Below are positions 16,200 through 23,726 of a stretch of 64,000 bases of DNA, piece by piece. Position 1 is the stretch's first letter; each line of letters begins with the position of its first letter. Both the position numbers and the translations under genes were made by a program. The notes below the pieces were generated by a model. The model saw only the letters and a program-made list of their open reading frames with translations, had not been told where the DNA came from and did no database searches. Source of the DNA: Paludibacterium purpuratum (GTDB taxonomy: Bacteria > Pseudomonadota > Gammaproteobacteria > Burkholderiales > Chromobacteriaceae); NCBI RefSeq assembly GCF_004363805.1, contig NZ_SNZP01000006.1, positions 124,001 through 188,000 of the forward strand, read 5' to 3'.

Positions 16200-17873
16200 T
16201 CAACCTCCTCCATAGCCGTAGTTGGCCGCCCCGGGCCGCCGCGTCGCCCGCGTCGGATCGGCCTGTCGACCGCCGCTCGCCGGCCGGTTGGCCGCTTTGG
16301 CTTGGGCGGCGGTGACGGTGGCCGCCAGCACGGTTTTGCCCTCGTGTGTGATGTAGAGATTGGCCGGCCCGGACTGGGCGGCGCGACCGCGCGGCGGTAC
16401 CGGCGGCACCATCGGCGCGGGCGGCATCTTGGGCGCCGTCGGTACGGCGGTAGCGGCCTTCTTGCCGCTCGTGTCGTCGCCGCCCCCGCCGAAGAAGCTG
16501 ACCATCTTCTTCAGCTTCTCCCAGGCCGCCTGGATGGCATCGCCCACCCCGCCGAGCGAATTGCGGAAGTACCACAGCGCGCCGACCACCAGGGCGATCA
16601 CCAAGGTAATCCCCAAGACCACCGGGTTGGCCATCAACGTCATGCCCAAGGTCGACAAGGTTTCGCCGAACAGGGCGACCAACTTGACGCCGAAGTTGAG
16701 CGCGCTGCCGATCGGACCGCTGATCAAGCCGCCGATGGTCTTGAAGGCGTTGCCGGCCTGACCGAGCGCGCTGACGCCGCGCCCGATGGCCGGGCCGATG
16801 CCGCTGTCGATGATCCCGCGCATCTGCGTCAATCCCGAGCCCAGCGCCTGGAACTTGGCGGGCAAGCCGCTGGCGGTGAAGACCTTCGATAAGGCGCCGA
16901 AGGTCTGCGACAGCGCCGACAGCATGGCCGGATCCTTGCTGATGTTGACGGCCGCCTTGGTGATGCCGTCCATCAACGGCCCCAGGTTGGCCGGTAGCGG
17001 TTTGCCGGTCAGCTTGGGGATGGCCTGTACCAGTTGGTTGACCTTCACCAAGGTGGCGACCGGCCCTTCGAGCTTGTCGCCGCCCTTGCCCTTACCTTTG
17101 CCCTTGGCGCCGGTCTTGGCGAGATAGAAATCGGCCACGCTCTTGGCCACGGCAAAGGGGTCGAAGCCTGCGCCGCCGGCGGAGCGGTCCGAAGTACCGC
17201 TTTGTGCGCGTCGCCGTGAACGCGCGCCGCTCCGCCCGGCTGTCGAGGAATCCGCTTTGCCGCCAGCCAGTTGATCGACCAAAGGCTTGGCCGATTTGTA
17301 AATTTCTCCCGCCTGCTTGGCGGCGGCGATGAAATCGAAACCGTCTTTCTTGTCGCCCGATTTGCCGCCCGCCAGTTGGTCGACCAAAGGCTTGGCCGAT
17401 TTGTAGACTTCGCCGGCTTGCTTGGCGGCGGCCAAGAAATCGAAGCCGCCCTTCTTGCCGCCCGATTTGCCGCCGGACAACTGGTCGATCAGCGGCTTGG
17501 CCGATTTGTAGACTTCGCCCGCTTGTTTGGCGGCGGCCATGAAATCGAAACCGCCGCCCGGGCCCGCGCCACCGTCCTTGCCGCCCGCGGCGGCCTTGCC
17601 CTTGCCCCCGGTTTTCGCCCGCGCCAAGGCCTTGCCAAAGCCGCTGTCCATGGCTTCGCCGCCGCCCTGGTACAGCTGATAGAGCTTCATGCCGCCCGAG
17701 GCGATCTGGTTGATCTGCTGCGTGATCTGGTTGATTTTTTCCAGCCGGGCGGCAAAGGAGTCCGACGCCTTGTCGGCTTCCTTGACCTGCTGAATGACAG
17801 CGGCCAGTCCCACCTTGATGCCGTTGTCGAGCGACAGGGCGAGCGCAACGGAAAGAGTTGTCTCGTTAGCCAT
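16200..17873 (-). CDS. Tape measure protein with tandem 35-residue repeats
   Basis: 557 aa in the tape-measure position between tail chaperone and hub genes. N-terminus helical; residues about 108-210 hold three 35-residue repeats built on GFDFxAAAKQAGExYKSAKP; a degenerate fourth begins GFDPFAVAKSVADFY. The C-terminal part has Gly/Ala-rich hydrophobic helices (GITLVIALVVGALWYF) that may insert into the target membrane during ejection. Length sets tube length; at about 1.5 A per residue this would give a tail on the order of 80 nm, close to R-type particles. Repeat number could therefore alter length. Confidence 0.85.
   Translation of the reverse strand: MANETTLSVALALSLDNGIKVGLAAVIQQVKEADKASDSFAARLEKINQITQQINQIASGGMKLYQLYQGGGEAMDSGFGKALARAKTGGKGKAAAGGKDGGAGPGGGFDFMAAAKQAGEVYKSAKPLIDQLSGGKSGGKKGGFDFLAAAKQAGEVYKSAKPLVDQLAGGKSGDKKDGFDFIAAAKQAGEIYKSAKPLVDQLAGGKADSSTAGRSGARSRRRAQSGTSDRSAGGAGFDPFAVAKSVADFYLAKTGAKGKGKGKGGDKLEGPVATLVKVNQLVQAIPKLTGKPLPANLGPLMDGITKAAVNISKDPAMLSALSQTFGALSKVFTASGLPAKFQALGSGLTQMRGIIDSGIGPAIGRGVSALGQAGNAFKTIGGLISGPIGSALNFGVKLVALFGETLSTLGMTLMANPVVLGITLVIALVVGALWYFRNSLGGVGDAIQAAWEKLKKMVSFFGGGGDDTSGKKAATAVPTAPKMPPAPMVPPVPPRGRAAQSGPANLYITHEGKTVLAATVTAAQAKAANRPASGGRQADPTRATRRPGAANYGYGGG
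17250..17552 (-). repeat. Three tandem 105-bp coding repeats in the tape measure gene
   Basis: Encodes residues about 108-208 of the tape measure. Each unit of 35 codons gives GFDF[M/L/I]AAAKQAGE and SAKPL[I/V]DQL[S/A]GGK. Units are nearly identical at the protein level, indicating recent duplication or ongoing homogenisation. Confidence 0.9.
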
Positions 17874-17889
17874 ATGTCTTTGCCCCCGC

Positions 17890-18117
17890 TCAGTTGAAGT
17901 CGGCCAGGGTCGACTGGCTGATAGCCTGCAATAAATCGCCGGTGCTGGCGGTCAGCGCCGGCTCGTAGGTCGCGTCCGACGGCTCGGTCAAAAAGCCGCC
18001 GTAGCGTTGATCCAATAAAGCGATGCCGCGCGACACCGCTTCCTCCATGTGCTGCTCCTGGCCGTCCATGACGGCGCTCAGGTGCGCGGCCAAGGCGCCG
18101 AAACTATCCATTGGCAT
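17890..18117 (-). CDS. Small tail-locus protein of unknown function
   Basis: 75 aa (MPMDSFGALAAHLSAVMDGQ...). Starts inside the 3' end of the frameshifted chaperone extension (14-base overlap) and ends 16 bases before the tape measure gene. Helical, acidic C-terminus. I do not recognise a family; its place between chaperone and tape measure suggests an assembly or minor tail role. Confidence 0.65.
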   Translation of the reverse strand: MPMDSFGALAAHLSAVMDGQEQHMEEAVSRGIALLDQRYGGFLTEPSDATYEPALTASTGDLLQAISQSTLADFN

Positions 18118-18678
18118 GTGCTTGCTCCTTGAATTTCATCGCACTCCAGTCCCATTCGTTGCCTTCGATCTCGCTGAAGACAATCGACATCGCCACGCGC
18201 TCATGCGCGGCCAGACGCTCGCACTCGAAGACCCGATCGAAAGGAACCCCGTTTTTCAGCAGCCAACAGCGGCCGCGAAAATCGGGGTTCTGCGTCAGTT
18301 TTTTGCGGCGGCCAACTCGGCATCGCTACGCGCCTGTTCCAGCCGCGCCAACAGGTGATCGTTGACGGCGACCATGCCCTCGGTGCCGAGCTGTTTGAGC
18401 ATGTCCTCGATCTGGGCGATGCTGGCCGGGAAGCCGAAGAAATCGTCGTCGATGTGCGCCACCATGGCCGCCGGCAAGGCGAAGCCGTTCATGTACACCG
18501 CGTTGGTGGACAGCTCGCTGCCGACCGCCATGACCAACCGCGCTTGTTGCAGCGGATCGAGTTCGCGTAGTTGGATGACGCGGCCCAGGCTGTCGGTGAC
18601 ACGCTGAAATTGCGGTTGGCGGGTTTGGCGGGTGTCGGTGTTGATATCGGATTGTTCGCGCAAGGTAACGGTATTCAT
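18104..18678 (-). CDS. Tail assembly chaperone GT, -1 frameshift product
   Basis: The G frame ends GCA AAA AAC TGA. The heptamer A AAA AAC (18304 down to 18298) in the proper phase is the classic -1 slippery site. After slippage translation continues CTG ACG CAG and so on for 64 codons to TAG at 18106-18104, giving about 191 aa. The extension has no start codon of its own and has good coding features (NPDFRGRCWLLKN, FSEIEGNEWDWSAMKF). Long-tailed phages (lambda G/GT, P2 E/E+E') make such a minor fusion, which loads tube subunits on the tape measure. Not experimentally shown here. Confidence 0.8.
18295..18678 (-). CDS. Tail assembly chaperone G (zero-frame product)
   Basis: 127 aa from ATG 18678 (MNTVTLREQSDINTDTRQTR), with GAGAGGA upstream as ribosome site. 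Contains LGRVIQLRELDPLQQARLVM and a helical C-terminus (IAQIEDMLKQLGTEGMVAVN), similar to Mu-like/P2-like tail chaperone G proteins located between tube and tape measure. A frame extending to 18762 lacks support. Preceded by an intrinsic terminator (18761-18792), followed by the frameshift extension. Confidence 0.8.
   Translation of the reverse strand: MNTVTLREQSDINTDTRQTRQPQFQRVTDSLGRVIQLRELDPLQQARLVMAVGSELSTNAVYMNGFALPAAMVAHIDDDFFGFPASIAQIEDMLKQLGTEGMVAVNDHLLARLEQARSDAELAAAKN
18298..18304 (-). promoter_or_regulatory. -1 ribosomal frameshift slippery heptamer A AAA AAC
   Basis: Seven bases in exact X XXY YYZ phase relative to the G frame, one codon before its TGA. The -1 frame stays open for 64 codons downstream. 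GC-rich sequence follows, which could form the stimulatory structure, though I did not identify a defined pseudoknot. Confidence 0.8.
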
Positions 18679-18760
18679 CTCGTGGTCCTCTCGTCTCGAG
18701 TCGTCGGGAAAGGCGCGGCGGCGGGGTGACGATTTCCCGCGCCCTGCCGGGCTGCCGCGC

Positions 18761-18792
18761 AAAAAGAAAATGCCGGCCCACTCGGGCCGGCA
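18761..18792 (-). terminator. Intrinsic terminator after the tail tube gene
   Basis: Minus-strand 9-bp stem TGCCGGCCC / GGGCCGGCA (18771-18779, 18784-18792), four-base loop, then TTTTCTTTTT. Confidence 0.85.
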
Positions 18793-18818
18793 TCGGTGCC
18801 GTTCAAATCAATCGATCG

Positions 18819-19244
18819 TTACACCATCAGACGGCGGCGGGCGGTAAAGGTCACCGACTGACGGATGGTCTTGTCGCCCTCTTTCTTGCCCGCGCCTTCC
18901 AGCTTCAGGATCACGTTGGTGTAACGGAAGGTCGAAGTGCTGCCGTCGACTTCCTGGATGGTCTCGGTGATGGTGGCCGGCGGCTGCGCCACACCGTTGT
19001 AATAGTCGGACTCGAACTGCGCCCACCATTTGTCCAGGGTGGCGTCGGTACGCTCGACCTCGAAAGTACCGCTCCAGCCCTTGGGCACCAACAGCTCGTC
19101 GGTTTGGCCGTTGAGCGGGGTGATTTCGGTACTGGTCGTTTTCGGCTTGGAATCGAAGGACATGATCTTGCTGATACGCATCGGACCGTTCGGGGTATTG
19201 ATGTCCAGCGACACGTCCTTGCCGGTGTTGAATCCACCTAGCAT
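18819..19244 (-). CDS. Tail tube protein
   Basis: 141 aa directly after the sheath gene. KDVSLDINTPNGPMRISKIM, then the STEITPLNGQTDELLVPKGW segment and ATLDKWWAQFESDYYNG fit Mu gpM-like tail tube proteins; the fold is a beta sandwich that stacks as hexameric rings around the channel. The YNG and ITETIQEVDGSTSTFRYTNV sections are typical. Flanked by intrinsic terminators on both sides, which is unusual for a gene needed in high copy. Confidence 0.82.
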   Translation of the reverse strand: MLGGFNTGKDVSLDINTPNGPMRISKIMSFDSKPKTTSTEITPLNGQTDELLVPKGWSGTFEVERTDATLDKWWAQFESDYYNGVAQPPATITETIQEVDGSTSTFRYTNVILKLEGAGKKEGDKTIRQSVTFTARRRLMV

Positions 19245-19261
19245 TACTCTCTCCTCGGAAA

Positions 19262-19287
19262 TAAAAAATGCCCCGCCATGGCGGGGC
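19262..19287 (-). terminator. Intrinsic terminator between sheath and tube genes
   Basis: Minus-strand stem GCCCCGCC / GGCGGGGC (19270-19277, 19280-19287) followed by six T. Confidence 0.8.
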
Positions 19288-19301
19288 TAAAGTGGGTTCG
19301 C

Positions 19302-20870
19302 TCAGCTGCGCGGGTTGTTGGCCACGGTAATGCTGACCGACTGACCGCCTTCCAGATTGATGAGGAAGTAGCGCACCACGGACAAGTACTTCACCTGCAC
19401 GTCGGCCTGCATATAACCCAGCGCCACGCGGCTGTCCGGGTTGTTCTGCTTGTCGATCTGCACCGAGAAGGCCGGCCCGCCGTTCGGGTCGCCGATCATG
19501 TTCTGGTCGACCAGGTTCTGCAGGAAGCTTTCGATGGTCGACTTCACCTGGCGGCGCAGGTCGGCGGTATGCAATTGGCCGACCACCCAACCGAACGACG
19601 CGGCCAGCGTCAAGCTGAGGTAGTTGGTCATACGGGTGTAGTTGTCGCCGTTCTGCGCCGGGTTGCTGGCGCAGTTGAGGCCGCTGCGGTGGCCGAAGTA
19701 GCTGCCGCCCGGACACGGATTGGTGATCACATCCAGCCGCGCGGTATTGATGGCGCCGATCTCGCCGTTACTGTACGGCTGTTGCGCCAGGCTACGCTGC
19801 GTGCCGGTGGCGTTCGACAAGGACTTGTTCAACACCGACAAGTGCGGCGCCAGACCGGCAACACGCGCGGCCGAGAAGGTCGCCGGCGCCAGCATGCGGT
19901 TTTGGCCGTTGACGGTGTCGAACCAGTACACCCAGTCCCCTACCAGCACTTTGAGGCCGTAACCGTCCACGCCGGCAGTGTTGAGACTGCCGGATACCGT
20001 GGCGTAAGACGCGCCGGCTGGGCCCTGGGTGACCACGTAGGCGCCCTCGCCCTGACCATAGCTCAGCATAGCCGGCCACTGCGTCGAATCGGTCAGATCG
20101 ACCAGGTTGACCACTTGGGCGTTGGCACCGCGCAAGGCGTACATGCCCTTACGCGCCGGAGCGGTCACGCCATCGGCCCCCACCAGCATGGCATCGGTCA
20201 CGCCGGCCGCACCATCGCTGCCGCCGGTAAAGGTCACGCTTTGCGTGCCGCCGGTCAGTTGCGGCGCCAAGCTCGACGCGCCCACGGTCGCCACCACCAG
20301 TTGCGACGGGCCGCGAATACCGCTGATGCCGTTATTGACGGCATTGACCAGGCTCTGCCACAACGCCGCGCCGCTGCCGACCAGGTTGTCGAAAATTTCG
20401 GGCTGCACGCCGGGCATGGTGACAATCAGCTTGAAGCTGTTGGCCGCCGTGCCGGCAGTCAGCGCCGCCGACAGCGTGTTACCGAGCGAGCCGGTATACA
20501 TGGCGGTCAGGGTGGCACCGGTCGCCGGCGTGGCGGCCGAGTCCTTCAGCGTGGTGGTGGCCGCGGCGTCGGTGCCGTCGGTCACGCGCACCGCACGGAG
20601 ATTGGATGCGCCAAGCTGGATCGATACCGCGATGGCGGTGGCCAGGTCGTACTTGCGCACTTGCTGTACCCCCACCTTCAAGGCGGCGTCCGCCGGCGAG
20701 CCGATCAGCATCGGGCTGTTGACCGCGCCCCAGGAGGCTACGCCGACGATGCCGAGAATATCGGTCGGCACGCCGTTGATGTAGCGGGTCTTGGGCGGAA
20801 CTTGCTGTACATAGAGATCGGGCGCGGACAGCGCGGCGGTGTTCAAACTGCCTGCCGGATAAATAGGCAT
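19302..20870 (-). CDS. Contractile tail sheath protein
   Basis: 522 aa, the diagnostic gene of a contractile tail. N-terminal PDLYVQQVPPKTRYINGVPT and DILGIVGVASWGAVNSPMLI match the opening of Mu gpL-type sheath proteins, the variable middle has repeated beta strands, and the C-terminal domain (SFLQNLVDQNMIGDPNGGPA ... ALGYMQADVQVKYLSVVRYF, ending in QSVSITV) is the conserved polymerisation domain. Sheath contraction drives the tube through the envelope. Single copy, intact. Confidence 0.93.
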   Translation of the reverse strand: MPIYPAGSLNTAALSAPDLYVQQVPPKTRYINGVPTDILGIVGVASWGAVNSPMLIGSPADAALKVGVQQVRKYDLATAIAVSIQLGASNLRAVRVTDGTDAAATTTLKDSAATPATGATLTAMYTGSLGNTLSAALTAGTAANSFKLIVTMPGVQPEIFDNLVGSGAALWQSLVNAVNNGISGIRGPSQLVVATVGASSLAPQLTGGTQSVTFTGGSDGAAGVTDAMLVGADGVTAPARKGMYALRGANAQVVNLVDLTDSTQWPAMLSYGQGEGAYVVTQGPAGASYATVSGSLNTAGVDGYGLKVLVGDWVYWFDTVNGQNRMLAPATFSAARVAGLAPHLSVLNKSLSNATGTQRSLAQQPYSNGEIGAINTARLDVITNPCPGGSYFGHRSGLNCASNPAQNGDNYTRMTNYLSLTLAASFGWVVGQLHTADLRRQVKSTIESFLQNLVDQNMIGDPNGGPAFSVQIDKQNNPDSRVALGYMQADVQVKYLSVVRYFLINLEGGQSVSITVANNPRS

Positions 20871-20882
20871 GGCTTCCTCCAG

Positions 20883-20907
20883 AAAAAAGCCGCCAAAACG
20901 TGGCGGC
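20883..20907 (-). terminator. Intrinsic terminator before the sheath gene
   Basis: Minus-strand stem GCCGCCA / TGGCGGC (20889-20895, 20901-20907) with five-base loop and six T. Confidence 0.8.
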
Positions 20908-20919
20908 GGTCGGTTGCGA

Positions 20920-21066
20920 TCAATTCAGGACTTTGAGTACCTGGCCGGCGTTTTCTCCGGCCAGGATGGCGTCGACCTGTTGCGGGTCGTCGATCTTGTC
21001 GCCGATCCGATAGTCGGCGAAGGCGTGTTTGACGATGAGCGCGATCGGCGCTGGTTGATTTTCCAT
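20920..21066 (-). CDS. 48-aa tail-locus protein
   Basis: Found by reading the gap between the sheath and the upstream tail gene: MENQPAPIALIVKHAFADYR, then IGDKIDDPQQVDAILAGENA and GQVLKVLN. ATG at 21066 is preceded by GAGGACTCCC. Small proteins of this size occur at this spot (before the sheath) in Mu-like tails. Function unknown. Confidence 0.65.
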   Translation of the reverse strand: MENQPAPIALIVKHAFADYRIGDKIDDPQQVDAILAGENAGQVLKVLN

Positions 21067-21074
21067 GGGAGTCC

Positions 21075-21896
21075 TCAGTTGTTACGGGTAAACAAGGGTT
21101 GCCCGGAGAGGGCGTTACTGCCGTTGAGTTGCACGGCGACGACTTGCGTTGCGCCAGCCGTGATGGTGGTGGCGTAATCGATGTTGTATGCCAGGTCGCG
21201 GCGGTACTGATTGGCCACCGCCGGCGGCTCGGATTGGATGGTGTAGGCGTACTGCAAGATGCCGGCCGAACCATCGGGGAAAGCGATGTTGCCGATGCCG
21301 GCAAACGCGGTGTCGAGCGCCTTGGCGATCTGGTCGCGCAAGGCGGTGCTCGGCGCCCACACCGAGAGCATGAAGCGCTTCTCCTGCCGGCGAAGTTCGC
21401 TCACCACCTTACCGGCGGCGCCGACGCGCACCAGCGGATTGGCACGCGGTGGCAAGGTCACCGTCGCCCCGCTGCAGCTGGCGCCCGGAATCATGGCGGC
21501 CAGGGCAACGGCAATGCTCGCCAGCGTGTCGGCCGGCTGCACCGCATAGACATAGTCGATGCCGGCGAGCTGGATCAGCACGTTGTGCGGACCCGCACTG
21601 CCGCCCAGGGTGACGACATTGCCTTGCAAAGCGGCGGTCAGCGTCGGTGCGGGCGCTTGCTGCACGCTCCAGGCTTGGCCCAGGAAACGGCTGGATGGCC
21701 GCTCGCGCGGTAAGGAACACACCGAAACGTGCGCGACGCCCGCCGGCAGGTCGTTGGCCAGGTCGGCCGACGACGGCCAGCCGCTATAGATTTTGATGTT
21801 GGCGCCGGTCAGGCTCGGCTGGCCGCTGCCATTCGGGTACAGCACTGTGCTCGCCTGGGTGACCAGGAACGACAGCACATCCGACAAATCTGCCAT
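21075..21896 (-). CDS. Phage tail protein (possible tail terminator/completion protein)
   Basis: 273 aa. N-terminus MADLSDVLSFLVTQASTVLY, then a beta-rich region and the segment RRQEKRFMLSVWAPSTALRD, IAKALDTAFAGIGNIAFPDG and EPPAVANQYRRDLAYNIDYA, which resemble phage proteins located just before the sheath gene. Because the first genes of tail modules in Mu/P2 include the neck or tail-terminator proteins, a role in capping the sheath/tube end is plausible; without a head, such a cap is still needed. Strong AAAGGAG ribosome site precedes ATG 21896. Confidence 0.65.
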   Translation of the reverse strand: MADLSDVLSFLVTQASTVLYPNGSGQPSLTGANIKIYSGWPSSADLANDLPAGVAHVSVCSLPRERPSSRFLGQAWSVQQAPAPTLTAALQGNVVTLGGSAGPHNVLIQLAGIDYVYAVQPADTLASIAVALAAMIPGASCSGATVTLPPRANPLVRVGAAGKVVSELRRQEKRFMLSVWAPSTALRDQIAKALDTAFAGIGNIAFPDGSAGILQYAYTIQSEPPAVANQYRRDLAYNIDYATTITAGATQVVAVQLNGSNALSGQPLFTRNN

Positions 21897-22113
21897 GGGA
21901 ATCTCCTTTACGGGGTAACGCTGCGCCGGCGAGCCAGCGCACTAACAGTGCGCGATCCAGCACCAGCGCGACGCCGGTATCGGCATAGCGCAGTGCGATG
22001 TCGTGCCGCGCCAGCGCCTCGACCACCGCCGCGCGGCCAGAGGGCAAGCGCAGGCGCTGGCCAAGCCGCACCGGCAGGGCCTCCAGCCGGGGAACGCCAA
22101 ATTGGTAATGCAT
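21784..22113 (-). CDS. Small tail-locus protein of unknown function
   Basis: 109 aa if read to its stop, which lies 113 bases inside the next gene; the first about 70 residues (MHYQFGVPRLEALPVRLGQR, ... ALVLDRALLVRWLAGAALP) look coding, while the overlapping tail does not. ATG at 22113. It is the first gene after the three tandem terminators. No family recognised; the long overlap may mean the annotated stop is not the biologically important part, or that a frameshift exists. Confidence 0.45.
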   Translation of the reverse strand: MHYQFGVPRLEALPVRLGQRLRLPSGRAAVVEALARHDIALRYADTGVALVLDRALLVRWLAGAALPRKGDSHGRFVGCAVVPGHPGEHSAVPEWQRPAEPDRRQHQNL

Positions 22114-22152
22114 GACGGTTCTCGCTTCGCCCCGCGGCGGCGCGCCGGGCAT

Positions 22153-22179
22153 AAAAAAAGCCCCGCGAAAACGCGGGGC
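22153..22179 (-). terminator. Tandem terminator 3 of the leader
   Basis: Minus-strand 8-bp stem GCCCCGCG / CGCGGGGC (22160-22167, 22172-22179), AAAA-type loop, seven T. Last of three consecutive terminators between the Q-like gene and the structural operon. Confidence 0.88.
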
Positions 22180-22191
22180 CGTAGGGGAAAT

Positions 22192-22218
22192 AAAAAAACC
22201 CGGCACGGTGGCCGGGTT
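22192..22218 (-). terminator. Tandem terminator 2 of the leader
   Basis: Minus-strand 8-bp stem AACCCGGC / GCCGGGTT (22197-22204, 22211-22218) followed by a T-run of about seven. Confidence 0.85.
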
Positions 22219-22230
22219 TGTTCTGGACGC

Positions 22231-22258
22231 AAAAAACCAGCCATCCGGCTGGTTTTTT
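22231..22258. terminator. Tandem terminator 1 of the leader (bidirectional)
   Basis: Perfect 12-bp arms AAAAAACCAGCC / GGCTGGTTTTTT (22231-22242, 22247-22258) around a four-base loop. Works as a terminator on either strand; first met by polymerase coming from the Q-like gene. Confidence 0.88.
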
Positions 22259-22316
22259 ACTCGCCACTGAGGCGGAATCAAATTGTGAGTCTATTATACA
22301 TGATCTTCGGCGATTG

Positions 22317-22823
22317 TCAAGACATTTTCGTCGAAATTCGTTTTTTAGCACGATTCCATACCGCCATGGTCAATCGCGCCACTTGCGCGTCGTAATCGGC
22401 GATCGCCAAGCCCAGCTGGCGGCACACCACCCGCGGGTGACTATCGCGATAGTGGCCATCCTGGCCGCGGAAGCCGCGATAATGCGCCAGCAGCAGCGCC
22501 TGCTCCTTGCTATTGCAGCCGTCGGTGATGCGTTGCCGCCCGCCGCCCAGCGAAACCTTCATTGCGCCATAGGTGATGGCCGCCTCGACCGCCAGCGCCA
22601 GCCGTTCGTCGAGCGGCGCCGAGCTCGCACCGGCAGACCGGCAGGCCAGGCAAGGCTCAAGTGCTTCATAGCATTGCTCGCAGCGCTGGCTGCGAAAGCG
22701 CCCTTCCACGCCTTGCGCACGACCGCGCGTCGCACCTAGGCGCTGCCAGCGCCCCCACATTTCCAAAGCCTCCACCGCATCGACGCCCGCCATCCGAACC
22801 ACCGAGAGATCCGCCAGATTCAT
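22317..22823 (-). CDS. Putative Q-like antitermination protein
   Basis: 168 aa from ATG 22823, placed after GAAAGGGG. N-terminal VEALEMWGRWQRLG resembles the W-G-x-W start of phage antitermination Q and the related DUF1133 family. A CEQC...CLAC pair of CxxC motifs (about residues 54-72) could bind zinc, as in lambda Q. The C-terminal half (SKEQALLLAHYRGFRGQDGH, then VCRQLGLAIADYDAQVARLT) looks like the LLxxHY plus helix-turn-helix part of these proteins. Lying just before three tandem terminators and the late operon, it is well placed to load on RNA polymerase and allow read-through. The family call is motif-level and needs a profile search. Confidence 0.5.
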   Translation of the reverse strand: MNLADLSVVRMAGVDAVEALEMWGRWQRLGATRGRAQGVEGRFRSQRCEQCYEALEPCLACRSAGASSAPLDERLALAVEAAITYGAMKVSLGGGRQRITDGCNSKEQALLLAHYRGFRGQDGHYRDSHPRVVCRQLGLAIADYDAQVARLTMAVWNRAKKRISTKMS

Positions 22824-22987
22824 CATGCCCCTTTCCGATTTCGTGCAATATGTGGACGATGCTGCAGTTAGCACTACCAAAAAAGGCAAACTATGGTTTA
22901 ATGATAACTGCACAGCAAGTTATAAACGTTATACATATCTTAGCTGTAGTTAAGTTTTTATGCAAATACTTTCTTGTGGTTAACTTT
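22824..22987. promoter_or_regulatory. Divergent repressor/Q control region with repeated operator-like motif
   Basis: A/T-rich 164-base region between divergent genes. The octamer TGCAGTTA occurs at 22863-22870, inverted (TAACTGCA) at 22905-22912, and as variants TGTAGTTA at 22945-22952 and TGTGGTTA at 22975-22982, the last just before the repressor start. A symmetric TATAAACGTTATA lies at 22921-22933. This is what a CI/Cro-like multi-site operator looks like and suggests autoregulation plus control of the Q-like gene. No clear Shine-Dalgarno precedes the repressor start, so its mRNA may be leaderless. Confidence 0.6.
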
Positions 22988-23692
22988 ATGCAGACGCTTT
23001 CCGAACGCATCCTTTGGCGACTCGAACAAACCGGCAAAAAGAAGGCAGGGCTCGCCCGCTATGCCGGCATCGCCGCGCCATCCGTCACCAAGTGGATCAA
23101 TGGCGAAACCAAGCGACTGGAAGGCTCGAACCTGCTCAAGGCGGCCGAGTACTTGGAGTGCGATCCGGCCTGGCTTTCCACCGGCGAGGGCGACTGGCAG
23201 GTCAAGGCCTTGCTGCGGCCGATCCAGCTATGGGAACAGGAAGAGGAGTTGTCGGAAGACCAATATGTGTTCATTCCCTCACTGGAAGTGAAGCTGTCAG
23301 CCGGTGCCGGCACCGCCATCTGGCACCTGGACGAAGCCGGACAACGCCAGGCTTACACGCGCAAATGGGCATCGCGGGTCGGCATCGACCCGACCTGCGC
23401 CGCCACCATGGTGGTCAGCGGCAGCAGCATGGAGCCGCGCTATCAGGACGGCGATAGCATCGTGGTCGATTACTGCCAACGCGATACCATCATCGACGGC
23501 AAGGTGTACGCCATCGCGCTCAATGCGGAAGTGTTCATCAAACGCCTGTTCAAAGAAGTGGATGGCTCGATCCGCATCGTCAGCGACAACACGGACAAAA
23601 TCCGTTACCCGGATAAGATCGTCTCGCCGCAGTTCATGGATCGCCTGCAGATCATCGGCCGCGTGGTCGCACTGGCCGGCAGCGCGACCTAG
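22988..23692 (+). CDS. CI-like XRE-S24 repressor of the tail locus
   Basis: 234 aa from ATG 22988 (MQTLSERILWRLEQTGKKKA). N-terminal helix-turn-helix (GLARYAGIAAPSVTKWINGE) binds DNA. Middle LSAGAGTA supplies an Ala-Gly self-cleavage site; VVSGSSMEPRYQDGDSIVVD carries the nucleophile Ser and NAEVFIKRLF the catalytic Lys of the S24/LexA peptidase fold. Such repressors cut themselves when RecA is activated, so this gene should tie particle production to DNA damage, as PrtR does for pyocins. Divergent from the Q-like gene. Longer upstream starts were rejected because they run through the operator region. Confidence 0.92.
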   Translation: MQTLSERILWRLEQTGKKKAGLARYAGIAAPSVTKWINGETKRLEGSNLLKAAEYLECDPAWLSTGEGDWQVKALLRPIQLWEQEEELSEDQYVFIPSLEVKLSAGAGTAIWHLDEAGQRQAYTRKWASRVGIDPTCAATMVVSGSSMEPRYQDGDSIVVDYCQRDTIIDGKVYAIALNAEVFIKRLFKEVDGSIRIVSDNTDKIRYPDKIVSPQFMDRLQIIGRVVALAGSAT

Positions 23693-23726
23693 CCTTCGAC
23701 TTCGAACCTCATAAACCCAAGACACA

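Noticed and set aside
17250-17552. CRISPR-like tandem repeats
   Set aside because: The units are contiguous coding repeats in the tape measure gene without spacers; no cas genes are present.
23695-23712. Possible attachment site: TTCGAACCT resembles the T-arm of tRNA-Pro at 25318-25394
   Set aside because: Only nine bases match, no integrase is present, and no matching copy was seen at the other border; probably chance.
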